This document shows positions 16,010-23,738 of a stretch of DNA of 64,000 bases, in pieces. The position numbers and the translations under genes are program-made. Location: positions 1 through 64,000 of the forward strand of contig NZ_FQZQ01000007.1 in NCBI RefSeq assembly GCF_900142085.1, written 5' to 3'. The DNA comes from Shimia gijangensis. GTDB lineage: Bacteria > Pseudomonadota > Alphaproteobacteria > Rhodobacterales > Rhodobacteraceae. The notes under the pieces are model-generated. The model worked only from the letters and a program-made list of their open reading frames with translations. It searched no databases and was not told the origin of the DNA. The number at the start of each line of letters is the position of its first letter. The first letter of the stretch is position 1.

Positions 16010-18100
16010 ATGAGCTCGCCCGTTCAGATGACCGTGGAAGACGGTATTGCCGTCATTGAAATCAACAACCCACCCGTAAATGCCCTTAGTCAGGCCGTGC
16101 GGCAGGGTTTGATCGAAGCGGCCCGCGCTGCAGATGCAGACCCGGATGTGAAGGCTATTGTGGTCTATGGTGCCGGGCGGACGTTTATTGCCGGGGCCGA
16201 CATTCGCGAATTTGGCAAGCCGCCGATGCCGCCTGGATTGCCCGAGGTGATCGACGAATTTGAACTGGTCTCAACCCCTACCGTAGCGGCCTTGCATGGC
16301 ACGGCGCTGGGCGGTGGATTAGAGACCGCTTTGGGCGCGCATTACCGGATCGCGCTTGCATCGGGCCGCTTTGGTCTGCCCGAAGTGCACCTTGGTATCC
16401 TGCCGGGTGCTGGCGGTACACAACGATTGCCGCGGGTGGTGCCAATTGCCAAAGCGGTCGAGATGATCACCGGTGGCGGCATGATCGGCGCCAAAGAAGC
16501 GCTGGCTCTGGGGCTCATTGATGAGATTGCCGAAGGGGATGACATTCGCGCCGCAGGGATCGCGATGGCCAGACGTCTGGTGTCTGAGGGCAAAGGTGTG
16601 CGTCCGCTAAGTGCTGAAGAGCCAAATCGCGTGACTGCCGAAGAATTTGAGACGATGCGCAGCATGGTCGCCAAAAAGGCCCGTGGCCTGATTGCCCCAC
16701 TGAACTGCATGAAGGCCATAGAGGCCGGGATGACCATGCCCTTCACAGAGGGCCGCCAACGCGAACGCGAGTTGATCATGGAACTGTTCGCCAGCCCGCA
16801 AAGCGGCGCGATGATCCATGCGTTTTTTGCCGACCGCGAAGTCGCCAAAGTGCCCGAATTGAAAACCGGCACCCCGCGCAATATTGCCAAAATGGGTGTG
16901 GTGGGCGGCGGCACCATGGGGGCAGGGATTGCCACTTCGGCCTTGCTGGCAGGCCTGGACGTGACGCTGGCCGAACGTGAAGCCGAGGCGGCAGAGCGCG
17001 CCGCGGCCACCGTGCAAAGCCATCTGGCAGGGGCGGTGAAGCGCGGCAAGCTGAAGCAAGATGCTTATGATGCGATCATGGGCGGCAAATTCCGCACCAC
17101 CACTGATTACAACGACTTTGCCGACGCCGATCTGGTGATCGAGGCGGTGTTTGAAAGCATGGAAGTCAAAAAGGACGTTTTTGGCCAATTGGACGTAATC
17201 TGCAAACCCGGCGCCATTCTGGCATCGAACACATCATATCTGAATGTCGACGAAATCGCCGCCATGACCAACCGGCCCGAAGATGTGATTGGGTTGCACT
17301 TCTTTTCACCGGCCCATGTGATGCGCCTGTTGGAAGTTGTGGTTGGCGACAAGACGTCTGACGACGTTGTAGCATCCGGCTTCGCTCTGGCCAAGACCAT
17401 GAAAAAGATCGCCGTGCGCTCAGGCGTGTGCGATGGCTTTATCGGCAATCGCATCCTGAACGCCTATGCCAAGGCGATCAACGGCGCGGTTTTGGCGGGC
17501 GCCAGCCCCTATGACGTGGACCGCGCGATGCAGGATTTCGGACTGGCGATGGGCCTGTTCCGGGTGGCGGATCTGGCCGGTCTGGACATTGGCTGGGCCA
17601 ATCGCAAGCGCAAGGCCGACAGCCGCGATCCAAACGAGCAATACGCCGAGTTTGCCGACCGCATTTGTGAATTGGGCCGCTTTGGCCGCAAGACCGGGCG
17701 CGGCTTCTATATCCACGACAAGGCCAAAGGTGAGTTGCCCGACGACGAGGTTCTTGAGATCATCGCCAGGGAACGTGCCGACAAAGGCATCACGCCGCGC
17801 GCGATCAGCGACGCCGAAGTGATCGACCGCTACATGGCCGCGATGATCAACGAGTCTGCCAAAGTGGTCGGTGAAGGCATCGCCCTGCGCCCGCTGGACG
17901 TCGATATCACACTGTTGAACGGCTATGGGTTCCCCCGTTGGCGTGGTGGGCCTCTGCATTACGCGGACACTGTGGGGTTAGATAAGGTTCTGAACGATAT
18001 CAAAACCTTTGCCAAAGAAGACACCAATTTCTGGCAACCTGCACCTTTGCTCGAACAACTGGTCGCCGACGGCAAAACCTTTGCCTCTTTGAACCGCTGA
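16010..18100 (+). CDS. Fused enoyl-CoA hydratase / 3-hydroxyacyl-CoA dehydrogenase (FadB/FadJ/PimF type)
   Basis: The 696-residue bifunctional protein hydrates enoyl-CoA and oxidises the 3-hydroxyacyl-CoA with NAD. The crotonase domain covers about residues 1-190 ([11 protein letters not shown] and [15 protein letters not shown]). The dehydrogenase starts near 295 with the Rossmann motif [13 protein letters not shown]. The conserved [15 protein letters not shown] and the C-terminal helical repeats follow. The ATG at 16010 follows a GGAGG ribosome binding site and matches family N-termini; the in-frame 15959 start would add 17 residues of leader. It heads an operon whose content resembles pimFBCD. 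Confidence 0.93.
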   Translation: MSSPVQMTVEDGIAVIEINNPPVNALSQAVRQGLIEAARAADADPDVKAIVVYGAGRTFIAGADIREFGKPPMPPGLPEVIDEFELVSTPTVAALHGTALGGGLETALGAHYRIALASGRFGLPEVHLGILPGAGGTQRLPRVVPIAKAVEMITGGGMIGAKEALALGLIDEIAEGDDIRAAGIAMARRLVSEGKGVRPLSAEEPNRVTAEEFETMRSMVAKKARGLIAPLNCMKAIEAGMTMPFTEGRQRERELIMELFASPQSGAMIHAFFADREVAKVPELKTGTPRNIAKMGVVGGGTMGAGIATSALLAGLDVTLAEREAEAAERAAATVQSHLAGAVKRGKLKQDAYDAIMGGKFRTTTDYNDFADADLVIEAVFESMEVKKDVFGQLDVICKPGAILASNTSYLNVDEIAAMTNRPEDVIGLHFFSPAHVMRLLEVVVGDKTSDDVVASGFALAKTMKKIAVRSGVCDGFIGNRILNAYAKAINGAVLAGASPYDVDRAMQDFGLAMGLFRVADLAGLDIGWANRKRKADSRDPNEQYAEFADRICELGRFGRKTGRGFYIHDKAKGELPDDEVLEIIARERADKGITPRAISDAEVIDRYMAAMINESAKVVGEGIALRPLDVDITLLNGYGFPRWRGGPLHYADTVGLDKVLNDIKTFAKEDTNFWQPAPLLEQLVADGKTFASLNR

Positions 18101-18114
18101 AAAGGAAAACCCCC

Positions 18115-19290
18115 ATGAAACAAGCTGTTATTGTCTCCACCGCCCGCACCGGGCTGGCGAAATCCTTCCGCGGATCGTTCAATGTCACCCATGGCGCGAC
18201 CATGGGCGGTCATGCGGTTCAGGCCGCCGTGTCGCGCGCGGGTCTTGAGGGGGGGGAAATCGAGGATTGCGTAATTGGCTGCGGCCTGCCCGAAGGCGAG
18301 ACCGGTGGCAACATCGGCCGTCAGATCGCCATTCGTTCAGGCCTGCCCGTAACCGCCTCGGGCATGACCGTGAACCGGTTCTGTTCATCCGGGTTGCAGG
18401 CCATCGCGCTGGCCGCCAACGCCATCACTCAGGAAGGTGCCGGGCCGATGGTCGCCGGCGGTGTGGAAAGCATCTCAATGGTGCAATCCAAAATGCGCCC
18501 CGCGCCGGATCCCTGGATCCTCGAGCATAAGCCCGCAATCTATATGTCGATGATCGAAACCGCCGACATCGTTGCCGAGCGCTATGGTATGCAGCGCGCC
18601 TATCAGGACGAATACGCCCTGCGCTCGCAGCAATTGATTGCCGCCGCGCAGGCCAGTGGCAAGTTTGACGATGAAATCGTGCCGATGCAGGCAACCATGG
18701 CGGTGAAAGACAAGGAAACCGGCGAGATCTCGATGCAAGAGGTCACTGTGGACCGAGACGAATGCAACCGCCCGACCACCACGCTCGAAGCGCTGGCCGG
18801 ATTGAACCCTGTGCGCGGCGACGGCCACCACATCACTGCGGGCAATGCCTCGCAGTTGTCCGATGGCGCAGCGGCGGTTGTGGTGATGGACGCCAAAGAC
18901 GCCGAACGTCGGGGCCTGAACCCGCTGGGTGCGTTCAAAGGCTTTGCTGTGGCGGGCTGCGAGCCGGACGAGATGGGCATCGGCCCGGTCTTTGCTGTTC
19001 CGCGTCTGTTGGAGCGCCACGGGCTAACGGTGGATGACATTGATCTGTGGGAACTGAACGAAGCCTTCGCCAGCCAGTGTCTCTATAGCCGTGATCGTCT
19101 GGGCATCGATCCAGAGAAATACAACGTGAACGGCGGCTCGATCGCCATCGGACACCCGTTTGGCATGACAGGCGCGCGCATGACCGGACATTTGTTGCTG
19201 GAAGGCAAACGTCGCGGCGCCAAGCTGGGCGTTGTCACCATGTGTATCGGTGGCGGCATGGGCGCGGCTGGCCTGTTCGAGATTTACTAG
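18115..19290 (+). CDS. Acetyl-CoA C-acyltransferase (thiolase, FadA/PimB type)
   Basis: The 391-residue thiolase splits 3-ketoacyl-CoA with CoA to acetyl-CoA and a shortened acyl-CoA. The acylated cysteine sits in [15 protein letters not shown]. The catalytic histidine is in [11 protein letters not shown], and the second cysteine is in [13 protein letters not shown]. Length and motifs are normal for degradative thiolases. It lies 14 bases behind the fused hydratase/dehydrogenase and 9 bases before an acyl-CoA dehydrogenase, so the genes form one transcript. Confidence 0.94.
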   Translation: MKQAVIVSTARTGLAKSFRGSFNVTHGATMGGHAVQAAVSRAGLEGGEIEDCVIGCGLPEGETGGNIGRQIAIRSGLPVTASGMTVNRFCSSGLQAIALAANAITQEGAGPMVAGGVESISMVQSKMRPAPDPWILEHKPAIYMSMIETADIVAERYGMQRAYQDEYALRSQQLIAAAQASGKFDDEIVPMQATMAVKDKETGEISMQEVTVDRDECNRPTTTLEALAGLNPVRGDGHHITAGNASQLSDGAAAVVVMDAKDAERRGLNPLGAFKGFAVAGCEPDEMGIGPVFAVPRLLERHGLTVDDIDLWELNEAFASQCLYSRDRLGIDPEKYNVNGGSIAIGHPFGMTGARMTGHLLLEGKRRGAKLGVVTMCIGGGMGAAGLFEIY

Positions 19291-19299
19291 GAGGCGGCA

Positions 19300-20496
19300 A
19301 TGGACCTGAATTACACAGACGAGCAACAAGCCTTTCGCGCCGAAGTACGCGATTGGCTGGCTGAAACCTTGCCGCGTGAAATGTCCGAAAAAGTACGGTT
19401 GGGCAAACGCCTGACCAAGCAAGACAGCGAAAGCTGGCATGCCATGCTGAATGCGCGTGGCTGGCTCGCTCCCAACTGGCCGAAAGAGTACGGCGGAGCG
19501 GAATGGGATGCAGTACAACGCCAGATTTTTGAGGATGAATGCTGTCGCGCCCACGCGCCACGTATTGTGCCGTTTGGCTTGTCGATGCTGGCGCCGGTGC
19601 TGATGGCCTTTGGGTCCGAAGAACAATGCCAGCGGTTTCTGCCGCGTATCCTAAGCGGTGAAGACTGGTGGTGTCAGGGCTATTCTGAACCCGGTGCAGG
19701 GTCCGATCTGGCAGCCGTCAAAACCCGTGCGGTGCGTGACGGTGACAACTATGTTGTAAACGGTCAAAAGACATGGACCACGCTGGGGCAACATGCCGAC
19801 TGGATTTTCTGCCTCGTGCGCACCGACCCGGATGTGAAGAAACAAGAAGGCATTTCTTTCCTTTTGATCGACATGAAAACCCCCGGTGTCACGGTGCGCC
19901 CGATCGTGCTCGTCGATGGCGGAGCCGAGGTGAACGAGGTGTTTTTTGACGATGTGCGCGTGCCCGCCGAAAACCTTGTGGGCGAGGAAAACAAGGGCTG
20001 GACCTATGCCAAGTATCTGCTGACCCACGAACGCACAAATATCGCCGGTGTTGGATTTTCCAATGCCGCCTTACAGACCGTCAAAGACGTGGCCGCAAAG
20101 GTGCACGCGGGCGGCAAACCGTTGGCCCAGAACCCGCATTTCGCCGCCCGTGTGGCACAGGTCGAGATTGACCTGATGGCCATGGCCACCACCAACCTGC
20201 GGGTGGTCTCAGCGGCCGCCAAAGGACAGGCGCCAGGCGCGGAAAGCTCGATGCTCAAGGTCAAAGGCACGGTGATCCGTCAGGAACTCACATCGCTGTT
20301 GCGCCGCGCCGTCGGGCCCGATGCGCTGCCGTTTCAGGCGGACTATCTGGAAGGCGGCGACAACGCCGAAATGATGGGGCCGGAACACGCGGCAACCTCG
20401 GCGCCGGGATATTTCAACAACCGAAAACTGTCGATCTTTGGGGGCTCGAACGAGGTCCAGCGGACGATCATAACCAAAGCCATTATGGGGCTCTGA
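19300..20496 (+). CDS. Acyl-CoA dehydrogenase, large-subunit-like (PimC type)
   Basis: The 398-residue flavoprotein has the full three-domain acyl-CoA dehydrogenase fold: N-terminal helices, the middle beta domain with GYSEPGAGSDLAAVKT near residue 127, and a C-terminal helical domain ending FGGSNEVQRTIITKAIMGL. It oxidises an acyl-CoA to the 2-enoyl-CoA and passes electrons to ETF. It is followed 13 bases later by a second, shorter dehydrogenase. Such adjacent pairs (pimC-pimD, and steroid side-chain FadE pairs) often form heteromers in which one subunit has lost some active-site parts. Confidence 0.9.
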   Translation: MDLNYTDEQQAFRAEVRDWLAETLPREMSEKVRLGKRLTKQDSESWHAMLNARGWLAPNWPKEYGGAEWDAVQRQIFEDECCRAHAPRIVPFGLSMLAPVLMAFGSEEQCQRFLPRILSGEDWWCQGYSEPGAGSDLAAVKTRAVRDGDNYVVNGQKTWTTLGQHADWIFCLVRTDPDVKKQEGISFLLIDMKTPGVTVRPIVLVDGGAEVNEVFFDDVRVPAENLVGEENKGWTYAKYLLTHERTNIAGVGFSNAALQTVKDVAAKVHAGGKPLAQNPHFAARVAQVEIDLMAMATTNLRVVSAAAKGQAPGAESSMLKVKGTVIRQELTSLLRRAVGPDALPFQADYLEGGDNAEMMGPEHAATSAPGYFNNRKLSIFGGSNEVQRTIITKAIMGL

Positions 20497-20509
20497 GGGG
20501 GGATCAATC

Positions 20510-21604
20510 ATGGATTTTAATCTGACCGAAGAACGCCGGATGCTGCAGGACAGTCTTGGGCGTTTTCTATCCGATAAATACGACCACGAAAGCCGCCGCA
20601 AAGTGATTGCAGCGGGCAAACCTTATGATGCCGGCCTGTTTGCCGGACTGGCCGAACTGGGTGTGCTTGGGGCATTGTTCGCCGAGGACCAAGGCGGCTT
20701 TGGCGGGCTGGGCTTTGATCTCTCTGTGGTGTTCGAAGAACTGGGCCGTGCAGGCGTGATTGAGCCGGTGCTGCCAGCCGTGCTGACGGGATCGTTGGTT
20801 GCTGAGAACGCCGACCTTGTCGAAAACATCATCGCCGGTGAGGCCGTCGTGACGCTCGCTCATTCCGAGGCCGCAGCACGTTATGATCTGAACTATGTCA
20901 CCACAACCAGCAGTAATGGCGTGCTGAACGGTGCCAAAGTGCATGTGCTGAACGGTGCGCAGGCCTCGTATCTGGTGGTCTCGGCGCGCGAAGGTGGGGA
21001 TGACTGGGACAAAGACGGCATTGCCCTGTTTCTGGTGCGCACGGATGCGACTGGTGTGACCATCACCGATCACGTCAACAACGATGGCACTTCGGGCGCG
21101 ACTGTGGTGCTGGATAATGTCACGCCTGATGCGCGCCTGACCGGCGGTTTTGCGGCGCTGGAACTGGCTGTCGCACGGGGCACACTGGCTTTGTCCGCCG
21201 AGGCGCTGGGTGCAATGGAATCGGCCAAAGCGCTGACGCTCGACTACCTCAAGGAACGTAAGCAGTTCGGCATTCCAATCGGTAAGTTTCAGGCCTTGCA
21301 GCATCGTATGGCGGATGTGCTGATTGAGGTAGAGCAGGCGCGTTCGGCGGTGATCAATCTGGCAGGCCACATGGAGGCTGATCGCGACACACGCGAGCGC
21401 CACGTCAGTGCCACCAAGAACCTGATGGGTCGGGTCGGTGCGCAGGTGGTGGAAGAGGCGGTGCAAATGCATGGCGGCATTGGCATGACCGATGAATACG
21501 CCCTGTCGCATTTTGCCCGACGTATCACCATGATCGACCACTGGCTGGGTGATGTGGATCACCACCTTGCCCGCTTCATCGATTTGTCTGCGGGGGAGGC
21601 ATGA
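20510..21604 (+). CDS. Acyl-CoA dehydrogenase, small-subunit-like (PimD type)
   Basis: The 364-residue protein has the same fold as its upstream neighbour but is shorter. The middle-domain flavin-binding motif is degraded (EAVVTLAHSEAAARYDLN in place of the usual S-E-P-x-x-GSD), while the C-terminal domain is well kept (RKQFGIPIGKFQALQHRMADV and QMHGGIGMTDEYALSHFARR). This pattern supports a role as the partner of a heteromeric dehydrogenase. Its stop overlaps the next start (ATGA), so translation is coupled. Which subunit carries the catalytic glutamate was not settled. Confidence 0.88.
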   Translation: MDFNLTEERRMLQDSLGRFLSDKYDHESRRKVIAAGKPYDAGLFAGLAELGVLGALFAEDQGGFGGLGFDLSVVFEELGRAGVIEPVLPAVLTGSLVAENADLVENIIAGEAVVTLAHSEAAARYDLNYVTTTSSNGVLNGAKVHVLNGAQASYLVVSAREGGDDWDKDGIALFLVRTDATGVTITDHVNNDGTSGATVVLDNVTPDARLTGGFAALELAVARGTLALSAEALGAMESAKALTLDYLKERKQFGIPIGKFQALQHRMADVLIEVEQARSAVINLAGHMEADRDTRERHVSATKNLMGRVGAQVVEEAVQMHGGIGMTDEYALSHFARRITMIDHWLGDVDHHLARFIDLSAGEA

Positions 21605-22014
21605 CCGAACCCATTCGCAAACCTATCCCGCTCGCCGGTCTCATTGGGTTCCGGGTTGAGGTCGACGCCGCCAACACATCAGCGTCTTGCCTGTTGGATA
21701 TCACGCCCGTGCACCTTAATCGCCATGGCGTCCTGCATGGCGGGGTTATCTCGACCCTTTTGGATACCACCAGCGGGGTGACCGCCAGCATGACGGTCGA
21801 CGCGCACGGCCTCACCCCCTTCACCACTGTGTCGCTGAACATCAACTTCCTCGCGCCTGTGCAGGCGGGACAGGTGCGCGCGACGGGGCGCGTATCAGGT
21901 GGCGGGCGCAGTCTCACCTTTGTGGAGGCCGAGGTTCGCGATGCTGACGGACGCAAGATCGCCACGTCGACCGGCGTGTTCAAACGGGTCCGCCCGAAGG
22001 AGCCCGCACCATGA
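21601..22014 (+). CDS. PaaI-type hotdog thioesterase
   Basis: The 137-residue protein has the hotdog signature of PaaI-like acyl-CoA thioesterases: HLNRHGVLHGGVISTLLDTTSGVTA, where the HGG segment positions the substrate thioester, then ISFLAPV-like INFLAPVQAG. It would hydrolyse stalled or unwanted acyl-CoA intermediates and release CoA during turnover of the operon's substrate. It overlaps its neighbours by four bases on both sides (ATGA), so it belongs to the operon. Confidence 0.88.
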   Translation: MTEPIRKPIPLAGLIGFRVEVDAANTSASCLLDITPVHLNRHGVLHGGVISTLLDTTSGVTASMTVDAHGLTPFTTVSLNINFLAPVQAGQVRATGRVSGGGRSLTFVEAEVRDADGRKIATSTGVFKRVRPKEPAP

Positions 22015-22793
22015 GCGCCCTGTTCCGACATGAGGTGACAAACGGTGTTCTGACCATCTGGAACTGCAATGCGCCGCGCCGCAATGCGTTGTCGGCGGAA
22101 TACTACGCGGGCCTGATCCAGGGGTTGCAACGCGCCAGCAGTGAAGACGACATCGTGGCCGTTGTTCTGGCAGGCGAAGGCGGGTTCTTTTGCTCGGGCG
22201 GAGACCTCAACAGCCTCAAGCAACGTCGCGATATGAGCGAGGAGGCGCGGCGCGCGCAGATCGAGCGGCTGAACGACATTATCCGTGCGCTGAAATCCTG
22301 CCCCAAACCAGTGATTGCTGCCGTAGAAGGCGGCGCTGCCGGGGCGGGTCTGTCGATTGCCATGGCGTGCGACATGATCGTTGCGGGTGACAGTGCCAAG
22401 TTCACGCTGGCCTATGTCAAAGCAGGTCTGGTGCCTGACGGCGGAGCCACCTACACGCTGATGCAAGCCATGCCACGTGCCACAGTTGCGCGGATGGCGA
22501 TGCTTGGCCTGCCGCTGGACGCTGCGCGCATGTACGCGCTGGGCGCGATCAGCGAACTGGCGCCGGATGCCGATGTCCTAAGCCGCGCGCATGGCTTGGC
22601 CGTGCAAGTCGGGCAGGGGCCAGCCGAGGCCATCGCCACCATCAAGGGGCTGCTGAACTCTGCTGAAACGGCCACCTTGGAACAGCAATTGCAAGCCGAA
22701 CGCAACGCCATGGCGCGCGCCTTGGGGGGGGATGAGGCCGCCGAAGGCATCAGCGCCTTTCTCAACAAACGCAGTCCACGATTCCGGGGGTAA
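22011..22793 (+). CDS. Enoyl-CoA hydratase/isomerase family protein
   Basis: The 260-residue crotonase-fold protein has the oxyanion-hole segments GFFCSGGDLNSL (about residues 62-73) and EGGAAGAGLSIAMACDMIVA (about 104-123). The position of one usual catalytic glutamate is occupied within LVPDGGATYTL, so Asp is found where many hydratases have Glu. Such proteins may hydrate, isomerise or cleave acyl-CoA. The operon already encodes a hydratase in the FadB-type fusion, so this enzyme may handle a substrate-specific step. The IclR gene starts 2 bases after its stop codon. Confidence 0.88.
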   Translation: MSALFRHEVTNGVLTIWNCNAPRRNALSAEYYAGLIQGLQRASSEDDIVAVVLAGEGGFFCSGGDLNSLKQRRDMSEEARRAQIERLNDIIRALKSCPKPVIAAVEGGAAGAGLSIAMACDMIVAGDSAKFTLAYVKAGLVPDGGATYTLMQAMPRATVARMAMLGLPLDAARMYALGAISELAPDADVLSRAHGLAVQVGQGPAEAIATIKGLLNSAETATLEQQLQAERNAMARALGGDEAAEGISAFLNKRSPRFRG

Positions 22794-22795
22794 GC

Positions 22796-23557
22796 ATGGT
22801 GGGAACCGACCGGGATATGCGATTTTCCTCCACCCTTGCCCGTGGGCTCGCCGTGTTGCGCGCCTTTCGCCCTTCGGACGACGGGCTGGGCAATCAGGTG
22901 ATTTCCGAACGCACAGGCATTCCCAAACCAACGGTTTGCCGCCTTACAAAAACGCTTTGCGCCGATGGCTATCTCACCCAAGGCAAACGCAACGACAAAT
23001 ACCGCCTTGGCCCCGCCGCATTGGCTTTGGGTCAAATTGCCGGGGCATCGTTTGGCTTTGTCGATGAAGCAACACCGGTGATGCAGGCTTTGGCAAATAA
23101 GACGGGTGTTCTGGTTGGTATTGCCATTCGCGACGAAGATCACATGCTGATGTGTAAAACCTGGACACCGGATGCGACGGGCCGTGAATGGATGGATGTT
23201 GGCTATCGAATGCCTATTTCTTCGTCCTCCAGCGGTCGCGCCTTTTTGGCAGGGCTGACGGATGCTGCGATGAGCGTGGTGTCAGAGCAGATAGAGCCTA
23301 AGTCAGTGGCGCAGATGATGAGTGCCCGACAGGATGCCAGACGCGAGTTGGCAGAAAGCGGGTTCATTTGTGTGTCAGGCGAGGCGCATTATTCACAGAC
23401 CATTCACGCTGTGGCGGTGCCATACTGCCCGGCCGGGATGGGTGCGCCTGTTGCCTTTCTGGCGGGTGCTGCTGTTGCCGATGTTGACGAACACCAAATG
23501 CGAAACGTGATCGGGTCAGAGTTGGCGCGCTCTGTCATCGCACTCAAGGCCAAATAG
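22796..23557 (+). CDS. IclR-family transcriptional regulator
   Basis: The 253-residue protein has an N-terminal winged helix (STLARGLAVLRAFRPSDDGLGNQVISERTGIPKPTVCRLTKTLCADGYL). A C-terminal GAF-like effector domain follows (residues about 90-250, with ISSSSSGRAFLAGL and the late cysteine in VPYCPAGMGAP). IclR regulators commonly sense aromatic or dicarboxylic acids and control adjacent catabolic operons. It is the last gene of the beta-oxidation operon and lies directly upstream of the soe promoter region. Either or both could be its target. Confidence 0.9.
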   Translation: MVGTDRDMRFSSTLARGLAVLRAFRPSDDGLGNQVISERTGIPKPTVCRLTKTLCADGYLTQGKRNDKYRLGPAALALGQIAGASFGFVDEATPVMQALANKTGVLVGIAIRDEDHMLMCKTWTPDATGREWMDVGYRMPISSSSSGRAFLAGLTDAAMSVVSEQIEPKSVAQMMSARQDARRELAESGFICVSGEAHYSQTIHAVAVPYCPAGMGAPVAFLAGAAVADVDEHQMRNVIGSELARSVIALKAK

Positions 23558-23591
23558 CGCGGTTTTCTAAGTTCAAAATTACAGGCAATAT

Positions 23592-23620
23592 TTGACATAA
23601 AATGATACCAAACGTATCAA
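23592..23620 (+). promoter_or_regulatory. Promoter and overlapping operator candidate for soeABC
   Basis: TTGACA (23592-23597) and TATCAA (23615-23620) are separated by 17 bases and look like a sigma-70 promoter pointing at soeA. The inverted repeat TGATAC-CAAAC-GTATCA (23603-23619) covers the spacer and most of the -10 element, so a repressor binding there would block RNA polymerase. The soeA start is about 120 bases downstream. Confidence 0.5.
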
Positions 23621-23738
23621 TAATTATAAAGCATTAATCAAAAATGAAACTTCTGGACTGATATGCCCTGAGAATTTGGCTTTATGTTCTGAGGGCAAAA
23701 GGCTGTCTAAGTGGCCGAACCAATGCAGCGGAGGAAAG

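Noticed and set aside
16010-23557. Assignment of the operon to phenylacetate or homoprotocatechuate breakdown
   Set aside because: The CHMI-like gene and indolepyruvate oxidoreductase point to aromatics, but no paa or hpa ring genes are present, so the beta-oxidation content was not forced into that pathway.
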